Shown here one piece after another: positions 40,156 to 47,160 of a stretch of DNA of 64,000 bases. The notes beneath the pieces were generated by a model. It was not told the DNA's origin. It searched no databases and was given only the letters and a program-made list of their open reading frames with translations. A program made the position numbers and the translations under genes. This DNA comes from CAVSIS01 sp963814875 (GTDB lineage Bacteria; Acidobacteriota; Thermoanaerobaculia; Thermoanaerobaculales; Sulfomarinibacteraceae), in assembly GCA_963814875.1 (NCBI GenBank), contig CAWFFJ010000018.1, positions 62,001 through 126,000 of the forward strand, in the 5' to 3' direction. Position 1 is the first letter of the stretch; each line of letters begins with the position of its first letter.

Positions 40156-41915
40156 GCATCCACCTTCGCGGGCTGGGCGTGAGCCCGGGGATCGCGATCG
40201 GCGAGCCCGTCGTGCACGAGACCCGTCCCATCGCCACCCTCCGGATTCCGATCGCTTCGGGTGACGTCGAGGCCGAGATCAAACGCTTCCAGGCCGCCGT
40301 TTCGGAGACCGTGACCCGAATTCTGGACCACCAGGAACGAGCCGTTCGACAAATGGGGGAGGAGTACGCCGCGATCTTCGAGGCACACTGCTTGATCGCC
40401 TCCGACCCGTCGCTGAAGGGGCCCGTGGAGCAGATCATCCGCGACGAAAGGGTCAACGCCGAGTGGGCCCTGGACCAGGTGGTGGAGCGCCTGGTGGCCC
40501 GGTTCGCGGCGCTCGAGGACATTCACCTGTCGGAGCGACGCCTGGATGTGATTGATGTCGCCACCCAGATCATGCACGCTCTGCGCGGTCATGACCTCCA
40601 CCAGCTGCGGGAGCTCGAGCGTCCGGTGATCCTGGTTGCAGATGACCTGCTGCCGTCCCAGGCGGTCCTGCTTCCCCTCGACAAGATTCTCGGCTTTGCC
40701 TTGGAGACCGGTGGGCCCACGGCCCACACGACGATCATCGCGCGCTCGTTCGGTATTCCGGTCATCGTCGGCGCGCACGGCGTGTGCGAGGCGGCGCGCC
40801 TCTCCCGCATGGTGACCATTGACGGGTTCGAGGGCAAGGTGGTCATCGACCCCAACCCTGCCGAGCTCGCTGAGTACACGTCTCGACAGCGCGACTACCA
40901 GGAGCAACAGGCGCAGCTCGCTCAGGTCCGTGCGCTGCCGACCGTGACCCGCGACGGTCACCGCCTGTTTCTCCTCGCGAACATCGACCTTCCGGCCGAG
41001 GTCGAGCAGGCCCTGCAGTGGAATGTGGTCGGCGTCGGCCTGTACCGCTCCGAGTTCCTGTACATGCGCATGAGCCCGGCGATGCCGACCGAAAACGACC
41101 ACGTCGAGTACTACCGCGCGCTCGTTGCTCGTATGGAGGGGCGGCCGGTCACCATTCGGACCTACGACCTCGGCGGCAAGAAGCTGGGTAGAGAGATGAT
41201 GGGTAATGTCGAGGCCAATCCCGTCTTGGGACTGCGCGGCATCCGCCTCTGCCTGCACAAGCGAGAGTTCTTCCGCACCCAGCTCCGTGCTCTGCTCCGG
41301 GTCGCCGTGGAGTTCCCGGAAGGCGTCGTGAGGGTCATGTTCCCGCTGATCTCCGGAATCGAGGAGGTCCGGCTGGCGCGACTGCTGGCCCGTCAGCTCG
41401 CTGATGAGCTGCGCAGAGAGGGAATCGATATTCCGTTCCTGCCGCCGCTCGGTGCCATGGTCGAGGTTCCATCGGCTGCAATCATGGCGGAACAACTGGC
41501 GAAAGAGGTCGACTTCCTATCCATCGGTACCAACGACCTGATCCAGTACACGCTCGCGGTGGACCGCGGCAACGACCTCGTCGCGGACCTCTACCGTCCG
41601 ACCAGTCCGGCCGTCCTCAGTCTGATTGCTGACGTGATCGCCGCGGGCGACGCTGCGGGCGTCGACGTGACCATGTGCGGTGAAATGGCAGCCGACCCGC
41701 TCATGGTTCCGGTGTTGGTCGGGCTCGGGCTGCGCCGCTTCAGCATGAACCCGCTCGCCGTCCCGGTCATACGCAGCCTCATCCGGCAGCTCTCCTACCG
41801 CGAGACGGTCCATATGGCGCAACAGGCTCGTCAGATGGTAACTGCCCGCGACATCGAGGAGTTTCTGCTCGAGCAGCTTGCCATCTCCCTGGCGAAAACC
41901 AAGATTCGTGTGTAG
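40152..41915 (+). CDS. ptsI: Phosphoenolpyruvate-protein phosphotransferase (enzyme I)
   Basis: A 587-residue enzyme I. The N-terminal half contains the phospho-His192 in Gly-Gly-Pro-Thr-Ala-His-Thr-Thr-Ile. The C-terminal PEP-binding barrel has Leu-Tyr-Arg-Ser-Glu-Phe-Leu, Gly-Leu-Arg-Gly-Ile-Arg, Ser-Ile-Gly-Thr-Asn-Asp-Leu and the catalytic Cys in Thr-Met-Cys-Gly-Glu. It starts the phosphate relay to HPr, PtsN and the mannose-type EIIA encoded just upstream. Confidence 0.95.
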   Translation: MSIHLRGLGVSPGIAIGEPVVHETRPIATLRIPIASGDVEAEIKRFQAAVSETVTRILDHQERAVRQMGEEYAAIFEAHCLIASDPSLKGPVEQIIRDERVNAEWALDQVVERLVARFAALEDIHLSERRLDVIDVATQIMHALRGHDLHQLRELERPVILVADDLLPSQAVLLPLDKILGFALETGGPTAHTTIIARSFGIPVIVGAHGVCEAARLSRMVTIDGFEGKVVIDPNPAELAEYTSRQRDYQEQQAQLAQVRALPTVTRDGHRLFLLANIDLPAEVEQALQWNVVGVGLYRSEFLYMRMSPAMPTENDHVEYYRALVARMEGRPVTIRTYDLGGKKLGREMMGNVEANPVLGLRGIRLCLHKREFFRTQLRALLRVAVEFPEGVVRVMFPLISGIEEVRLARLLARQLADELRREGIDIPFLPPLGAMVEVPSAAIMAEQLAKEVDFLSIGTNDLIQYTLAVDRGNDLVADLYRPTSPAVLSLIADVIAAGDAAGVDVTMCGEMAADPLMVPVLVGLGLRRFSMNPLAVPVIRSLIRQLSYRETVHMAQQARQMVTARDIEEFLLEQLAISLAKTKIRV

Positions 41916-41928
41916 GGAGCGTCGAGTG

Positions 41929-42300
41929 ATGGGTCACAGACCAGCCCGATTCGTCGAGAAGCCTTGGGGACATGAAGAGGTCTTCGCCGAGACCGACGCC
42001 TATGTCGGCAAGATCCTCTTCGTCCGCGCCGGCGAGGCCCTCAGCCTCCAGTACCATCGGGTCAAGGAGGAAACCCTGCGAGTGCTCGACGGCGAGCTCG
42101 AGCTGTGCGCTGGTTCCAACCAGGACGCGCTCGAGACCCACCTGCTCGCTCCTGGGGCGGTGTTCCATGTTCCCCCAGGTCTGCTGCATCGCATGACCGC
42201 CCGCACAGACTGCTCGATTCTGGAGGTTTCGACGCCTCAGATCGACGACGTCGTCCGTCTCGAGGACCGGTACGGACGAGAGGGCACGAGCACGCCGTGA
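41929..42300 (+). CDS. Cupin-fold mannose-6-phosphate isomerase-like protein
   Basis: A 123-residue cupin of the phosphomannose isomerase type II class: Lys-Pro-Trp-Gly-His-Glu-Glu at the N-terminus, Leu-Gln-Tyr-His-Arg-Val-Lys-Glu-Glu-Thr as the first metal motif, and Pro-Pro-Gly-Leu-Leu-His-Arg-Met as the second. It is much shorter than full isomerases, so it may act on a nucleotide sugar or only bind metal. ATG 41929 is 13 bp after ptsI, in the same run. Confidence 0.75.
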   Translation: MGHRPARFVEKPWGHEEVFAETDAYVGKILFVRAGEALSLQYHRVKEETLRVLDGELELCAGSNQDALETHLLAPGAVFHVPPGLLHRMTARTDCSILEVSTPQIDDVVRLEDRYGREGTSTP

Positions 42301-42370
42301 CACGGCCTGCGTGGCGCCGACCGAACGCGCTGCCACAGCGCGATCGTGAAGCTACGGTGGGGAGGTGACC

Positions 42371-43039
42371 ATGAGCGATCTCAGCGCACGAACGAGGGGC
42401 CTCGCGATCGCAACGGCCGTTATCCTGGCGGCCATCGCACCGGTCGCCCTGACGGAGGCACAGTCCCGGGCAGGGTCTGCGCCGACCCCCACTCCCAGAC
42501 CCAGGTCGAACTCACTCTCCGACCTGGCGAAGCGCATCACGCTCCGTCCCGTCGCGAGGGACGCCGAGGGCAGGATCATCATCTCCAACTCGAGCTTGTC
42601 AGAGCTCTCCGAGCAGGGCTCCGTCACTACCTCGGAGGGGGCTAACGGAAGTCGCCCCGGATCCCGAAGATACGTCGACGTCAATCGCGTCACCGACCAG
42701 CCAAGCACCGACGAGAGTCCAACAGAGACGATGACTGACGAGCAGAAGCGGAACTTCTGGCGCAGCCGCTACTCCGGTCAGCTCAAGGCGGTCGAGATCC
42801 TCACGAATCGAATTGCCGAGCTCGACTCAGAAATCCCAAAGCTGTGGACTCAGTTCTATGCCTGGGACGATCCCGCGTATCGAGACGGCGTCATCAAGCC
42901 CAACCTCGACCGGGCGCTGGCAGAGTCGCAGCAGCTCAAGGATCGTCTTCCGAGCGAGCAGGCCAAGCTCGACCAGATCCGCGAGGATGCTCGCCGCGAC
43001 GGTGCCCTGCCAGGCTGGTTTCGCAACCTCGGACCCTAA
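42371..43039 (+). CDS. Secreted or membrane-anchored protein of unknown function
   Basis: A 222-residue protein with an N-terminal hydrophobic segment (about 11-28) ending in Ala-Gln, consistent with a signal peptide. A Pro/Ser/Thr-rich linker follows (30-115), then a charged helical region (about 120-210) with Phe-Trp-Arg-Ser-Arg-Tyr and many Leu/Glu/Gln heptads, likely coiled coil. ATG 42371 has GGGGAGG 5 nt before it. I recognise no family. The position between a cupin gene and miaB gives no hint. Confidence 0.6.
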   Translation: MSDLSARTRGLAIATAVILAAIAPVALTEAQSRAGSAPTPTPRPRSNSLSDLAKRITLRPVARDAEGRIIISNSSLSELSEQGSVTTSEGANGSRPGSRRYVDVNRVTDQPSTDESPTETMTDEQKRNFWRSRYSGQLKAVEILTNRIAELDSEIPKLWTQFYAWDDPAYRDGVIKPNLDRALAESQQLKDRLPSEQAKLDQIREDARRDGALPGWFRNLGP

Positions 43040-43101
43040 CCGTCGCGCTGCCTTGCCGTCGTTGTCTGTGGCGGTTCAGCGTTTGTCTGGAGAGACTACG
43101 G

Positions 43102-44454
43102 ATGCAAACCTATCTCATTGAGACCTGGGGCTGTCAGATGAACCAGCACGACAGCGAGTACCTCGAAGGGCAGCTGCGCGCGCTCGGTCTCTCGCCGGCA
43201 TCCTCCTCCGCCTCGCCAGATCTGGTGCTCCTCAACAGCTGTTCGGTGCGGGAGAAGCCCGTCCACAAGATCATCTCCCGCATAGGGGAGCTGGCGAAAG
43301 CTCCGGCACCTCCGGTCATCGGCGTCTGCGGCTGCGTGGCGCAGCAGGAAGGGGAGAAGCTTCTCGCGCGCTCGCCTGCAGTGGCCTTCGTCCTCGGGCC
43401 CGGTCAGAACGGCCGCCTCGCCGACGCACTGCGCCTCGTCTCGCAAGGGCGCCGGCCGGTGCTGACGGGCTTCGACGCGGAGCAAGAGTACAGTTTCCAC
43501 ACCATCTTCCGGACCAGCTCCACCCGCGGCATGATCACCGTGGTCGAGGGCTGCAACGAATTTTGTACGTTCTGCGTCGTCCCGTACACCCGCGGCCGCG
43601 AGATCAGTCGCTCTCTCGAGGACGTGCTCGCCGAAGCCCAGCACCTCGCCGCCACCGGCCTCAAAGAGGTCGAGCTGCTCGGCCAGACCATCAATGCCTA
43701 CCGGTGCCCGCTGTCCGGGGCGGACTTCGCGGAGCTCCTGGACCGGGTCGCCTCCGTCGCAGGTCTCGAGCGCGTTCGTTTCATCACGTCCCACCCTCGC
43801 CACTTCTCCGACCGACTCATCGACGTTCTCGCCCGGCACTCCAAGGTCTCGCGTTATCTCCACCTGCCAGTCCAGTCCGGTTCCGACCACATCCTCGGCC
43901 GAATGCACCGGCGCTACACCCGCGAGCAGTACGTGGACCTGATCGATCGGCTCCGTGCGCGGGTCCCTGACGTCAACATCTCCACCGACGTCATCGTCGG
44001 CTTCCCTGGTGAGAGTGACGCCGAGTTCACCGACACGCTCGATCTGCTGGAGCGAATCCGCTTCGGCCAGGTCTTCGCGTTTGCGTACTCCCCTCGACCG
44101 CGGACGCCCGCGGCTCGTTACGCCGCCCATGTCCCCGCCGAGGTCGTCAGCCGGAGACTTCGGAGCCTGTTCGCGCTCGCCGACACGATTTCGCTGGAAC
44201 TCAACCAAGCCCTGGTTGACTCGGTTGTCCCGGTGCTCATCGACGGTCCGAGCCGGCGCGGCCAAGGACAGTGGCAGGGCAGGGGAGAGGACAACCGGAT
44301 GGTCAACTTCCCTCGCCTCGGCGCGGAGCGCGTCGGGGACATCGTCCGAGTCCGAATCGACCGGGCCGGGGCCCACTCGCTGGTTGGCGAAATCGTTGCC
44401 GACGCCGCCTGCCTCCCGACCCTGGGCGCCCGGGCCGAGACTGCCGCATCTTGA
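43102..44454 (+). CDS. miaB: tRNA-2-methylthio-N6-dimethylallyladenosine synthase
   Basis: A 450-residue radical-SAM methylthiotransferase acting on i6A37 of tRNA. The auxiliary cluster ligands are C11, C47 and C78; radical SAM cysteines are C151-x3-C155-x2-C158, in Gly-Cys-Asn-Glu-Phe-Cys-Thr-Phe-Cys-Val-Val-Pro-Tyr-Thr-Arg-Gly. The last segment (about 375-440) is a TRAM domain. The family Asn-Thr-Cys-Ala-Val-Arg-Glu motif is Asn-Ser-Cys-Ser-Val-Arg-Glu here. ATG 43102 with GGAGAG upstream. Confidence 0.93.
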   Translation: MQTYLIETWGCQMNQHDSEYLEGQLRALGLSPASSSASPDLVLLNSCSVREKPVHKIISRIGELAKAPAPPVIGVCGCVAQQEGEKLLARSPAVAFVLGPGQNGRLADALRLVSQGRRPVLTGFDAEQEYSFHTIFRTSSTRGMITVVEGCNEFCTFCVVPYTRGREISRSLEDVLAEAQHLAATGLKEVELLGQTINAYRCPLSGADFAELLDRVASVAGLERVRFITSHPRHFSDRLIDVLARHSKVSRYLHLPVQSGSDHILGRMHRRYTREQYVDLIDRLRARVPDVNISTDVIVGFPGESDAEFTDTLDLLERIRFGQVFAFAYSPRPRTPAARYAAHVPAEVVSRRLRSLFALADTISLELNQALVDSVVPVLIDGPSRRGQGQWQGRGEDNRMVNFPRLGAERVGDIVRVRIDRAGAHSLVGEIVADAACLPTLGARAETAAS

Positions 44455-44485
44455 CAGGCATCGCGCCACCCGACACATTGAAGAT

Positions 44486-44986
44486 ATGGCTGACGTCACG
44501 ATTCCGACACCCGCGTCGATTCGCATGGAAATCAAGGCGATGATGATGGACCCGGTCTCCAAGATGCCGGTGGTCGTTCTCCAGGAGCCCGGCTGCGAAC
44601 GCTACCTTCCAATCTGGATCGGAGTCTGCGAGGCCAACGCCATCGCTCTCCAACTCGAAGGTGTTGTCACACCCCGCCCGATGACGCACGATCTCGCCCT
44701 CTCGTTGCTCGAGGCGACTCAGCACGCCGTCGACCACGTCCACATCCACACTCTTCGAGAGGGCGTGTTCTTCGCTGCGATTCACCTCAACAACGGCGAT
44801 CACACCTCTGTCGTCGACGCCCGTCCCTCAGATGCCATTGCGATCGCCCTGCGCGCTGAAGTGCCCATCCTGGTGAGCGAGGAGGTCCTCGAGTACGCGC
44901 ATCATGACGACGGCCGGACCGAGGAGGTTCTGCGCGCGGTTCTCGAGCGACTTCGGCCGGAGGACCTGGGCGAGTACGAAATGTAA
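44486..44986 (+). CDS. DUF151 bifunctional nuclease (BFN) family protein
   Basis: A 166-residue protein of the DUF151 family. Plant and bacterial members are reported as bifunctional (DNase/RNase) nucleases. Typical motifs are Leu-Pro-Ile-Trp-Ile-Gly near residue 44, Arg-Pro-Met-Thr-His-Asp-Leu, and Val-Asp-Ala-Arg-Pro-Ser-Asp-Ala-Ile-Ala-Ile-Ala. It lies 31 bp after miaB and is probably in the same operon; a promoter for parA follows. Confidence 0.85.
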   Translation: MADVTIPTPASIRMEIKAMMMDPVSKMPVVVLQEPGCERYLPIWIGVCEANAIALQLEGVVTPRPMTHDLALSLLEATQHAVDHVHIHTLREGVFFAAIHLNNGDHTSVVDARPSDAIAIALRAEVPILVSEEVLEYAHHDDGRTEEVLRAVLERLRPEDLGEYEM

Positions 44987-45038
44987 CCTCTTCAGTACCT
45001 TCAAAGTGACCTGAATAACGCCGAAGGCGTCCCTTGCG

Positions 45039-45067
45039 TTGACAGTCCTCCTCGCGGCCGTTACAGT
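45039..45067 (+). promoter_or_regulatory. Strong sigma-70-type promoter of parAB
   Basis: A perfect TTGACA (45039-45044) and TACAGT (45062-45067) separated by 17 bp, 34 bp before the parA ATG. Confidence 0.7.
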
Positions 45068-45101
45068 TTGACCTCCACCGAAGCGGAGGGCGACGCTCGC
45101 C

Positions 45102-45860
45102 ATGATCCTCGCTATCGCAAACCAGAAGGGCGGAGTGGGCAAGACCACCACCGCCATAAATCTTGCTGCAGGGCTCGCCCACAAAGGCCTCCGGACGCTG
45201 CTTGTCGATCTCGACCCCCAGGCCAATTCGACGATGTCGAACCTCGATCTGGAGGACGTAGGCGACAACATGTTCGACGTCCTCACGGGACATGCGCCGA
45301 TGGACTCGGTGATTCGACCGTCGTCGACACCCAACCTCGACGTGGCTCCGTCGCGCATCGCCATGGCGAAGCTCGAGGTCTCCCTGGTCGGCGAGCTGGA
45401 TGCTCCCTACCGTCTGAAGGACTGCCTCGACGGCGTTGCCAACGCCTACGAGGCGGTCATCATCGACACGCCGCCCACCCTCGGGTTGATCACGCTCAAC
45501 GCCATGGTCGCGTCGAGCCACGTCCTGATTCCGATCCAGTCCTCGTATTTTGCTCTCGAGGGAACGGATGACCTCCTGGAGACCATCGACAAGATCAAGG
45601 CGAGACCCAACATGGAGCTCCGCATTCTGGGCGTCCTGGTCACGATGTATGACAGACGGACGCTCCTGTCGCGTCAGGTCTATGAGGAGATCGTGGAGGT
45701 CTTCCACGAGCTGGTTTTCGAAACCCTGATTACCAAGTCTGTTCGCCTCGAGGAATCACCCGCCCACCGACAGAGCATCTTCTCCTACGCGCCGGACTCG
45801 AGCGGCGCTTGCGAGTACTACGCTCTGGCTGAGGAGGTTCTGCAACGTGTCGGCAGTTAA
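45102..45860 (+). CDS. parA: Chromosome partitioning ATPase ParA/Soj
   Basis: A 252-residue deviant Walker ATPase. Lys-Gly-Gly-Val-Gly-Lys-Thr-Thr (9-16) includes the signature Lys; Asp-Leu-Asp-Pro-Gln-Ala-Asn is the A' motif and Ile-Ile-Asp-Thr-Pro-Pro-Thr the Walker B. There is no N-terminal helix-turn-helix, so it is of the chromosomal Soj type rather than the plasmid P1 type. It overlaps parB by 14 bp and is driven by the 45039-45067 promoter. Confidence 0.93.
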   Translation: MILAIANQKGGVGKTTTAINLAAGLAHKGLRTLLVDLDPQANSTMSNLDLEDVGDNMFDVLTGHAPMDSVIRPSSTPNLDVAPSRIAMAKLEVSLVGELDAPYRLKDCLDGVANAYEAVIIDTPPTLGLITLNAMVASSHVLIPIQSSYFALEGTDDLLETIDKIKARPNMELRILGVLVTMYDRRTLLSRQVYEEIVEVFHELVFETLITKSVRLEESPAHRQSIFSYAPDSSGACEYYALAEEVLQRVGS

Positions 45861-46773
45861 GCGCGGCCTACCCGAGCGCCGTCGCATGCGCCATGATCGG
45901 CACTACGTCGACGAGTTGACGCAACGAATGGGGGAGGGGCTCGGACGGATGATTCCCGTCGCGGCCATCACCTCGAACCACGACCAGCCCCGGAGCACGC
46001 TGGGTGATCTCGCGAACCTGATTGCGAGCATCAGCAAGTACGGCGTTCTCGAACCCTTACTCGTGCGCCGACGGGACGACGGACCGAATAGCTACGAGCT
46101 CGTCTCGGGTGAACGTCGTTTCCATGCGGCCCTTCAGGCAGGCCTTCCCGAGGTCCCTTGCATCGAGCTGACAGTCGGGGACGAGACGGCACTCGAAATA
46201 GCTCTTGTCGAGAACCTCCAACGCAAGGATCTGACACCCTTCGAGGAGGCGGACGGCTTCCGGACGCTGCTAGAGAAGTACCGGTATACCCACGACCAGA
46301 TCGCGACGGCCGTCGGTCGGTCTCGTGTAACGGTGACCGAGACCCTCCGTATCCTCGACCTGCCCGACAGCGTTCGAGAGAGATGTCGGCATGCCGACAT
46401 TCTGGCCAAAGGGGTCCTGCTCGAGCTTGCTAAGGCGCCGGACGAGGGATCCATGCACACGATGTTGGACGCTATCGAGCAAGCGGGGGCCGATCGTGCC
46501 GAGCTGCGCCGTTTGCGAGCGGCGCTGTCCGAAGCGGAGCCCCATGGGTCGGTCGGCGGGTCGACTGACGGCGACGGGGCTCCCGAGTCGTCGCCTGCGG
46601 TGAAACGCAGCAAGCCGTTCATCGTCCGTTTGAGCCGTCCCGATCGACCGTTCACACTGTCGCTCGCGTTCCGGACCGAGAGCGAGCCTGCCACTGACGA
46701 CATCATTGCCGCACTCGAGGAGATGTTGCAGGAGCTTCGCGCCGCGAACGGTGGCGGCGGCTCGTCGACCTGA
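45847..46773 (+). CDS. parB: Chromosome partitioning protein ParB/Spo0J
   Basis: A 308-residue ParB. The N-terminal CTPase domain has Gly-Glu-Arg-Arg-Phe-His-Ala (the usual Gly-Glu-Arg-Arg-x-Arg-Ala has His instead of Arg here) and Glu-Asn-Leu-Gln-Arg-Lys-Asp-Leu. A helix-turn-helix with Ala-Val-Gly-Arg-Ser-Arg-Val-Thr-Val-Thr follows, and the C-terminal ~60 residues form the dimer domain after a low-complexity linker. No consensus parS is visible in the window. GTG start 45847. Confidence 0.92.
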   Translation: MSAVKRGLPERRRMRHDRHYVDELTQRMGEGLGRMIPVAAITSNHDQPRSTLGDLANLIASISKYGVLEPLLVRRRDDGPNSYELVSGERRFHAALQAGLPEVPCIELTVGDETALEIALVENLQRKDLTPFEEADGFRTLLEKYRYTHDQIATAVGRSRVTVTETLRILDLPDSVRERCRHADILAKGVLLELAKAPDEGSMHTMLDAIEQAGADRAELRRLRAALSEAEPHGSVGGSTDGDGAPESSPAVKRSKPFIVRLSRPDRPFTLSLAFRTESEPATDDIIAALEEMLQELRAANGGGGSST

Positions 46774-47160
46774 CGCAATCCTCCGAGGCGAGTGACGCGA
46801 TGACGGGGCAACCTGTCGTTTCCCAGAAGAGTGCGCACAGCAAGGAAGAAGAGGTACAGAGCAGAGCTCCCGCCAGTGGCCTCGGGCGCTGTCTGTCGTG
46901 TTGTAGGTTTACATAATATATCTTATCGGACATTGAGTCTGCCGCAACGGCTGTGGAAGGTCGGAGGCCCTGTGGAAAACTTGTGGACGGCCTGGTCCCT
47001 CCCCCCGTAGCTGTGGAAATTCCCTGCGCAGAGGCTCTCGCTCTCCGCCGCTCCTCCCAGCGAAGCTCGCGTACACCCCCTCGGCGTGCGTTCCGATCGA
47101 TCGGGATTGGATTCCGCTCGTGTAGACTTCCGCGGTGATATCGGCTCGGAAGCGTTCATC
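46774..47160. other. 387-bp gap after parAB: A/T-rich patch and DnaA-box-like repeats
   Basis: An A/T-rich stretch (46907-46927) is followed within 100 bp by four same-strand TGTGGA repeats: TGTGGAAGG at 46952, TGTGGAAAA at 46971, TGTGGACGG at 46982 and TGTGGAAAT at 47012. TGTGGATAA is the complement of the DnaA box; the second repeat differs by one base. This recalls a replication origin or a DnaA-regulated promoter. Against a bidirectional oriC, the genes for about 26 kb to the left all run towards the site. A GTG at 47086 could also start lptFG. Confidence 0.45.

Noticed and set aside
46800..46916. A 38-codon ATG frame just after parB, ending in the A/T-rich patch
   Set aside because: Weak ribosome site, no family, and composition like the adjoining non-coding gap; treated as part of the possible origin or regulatory region.
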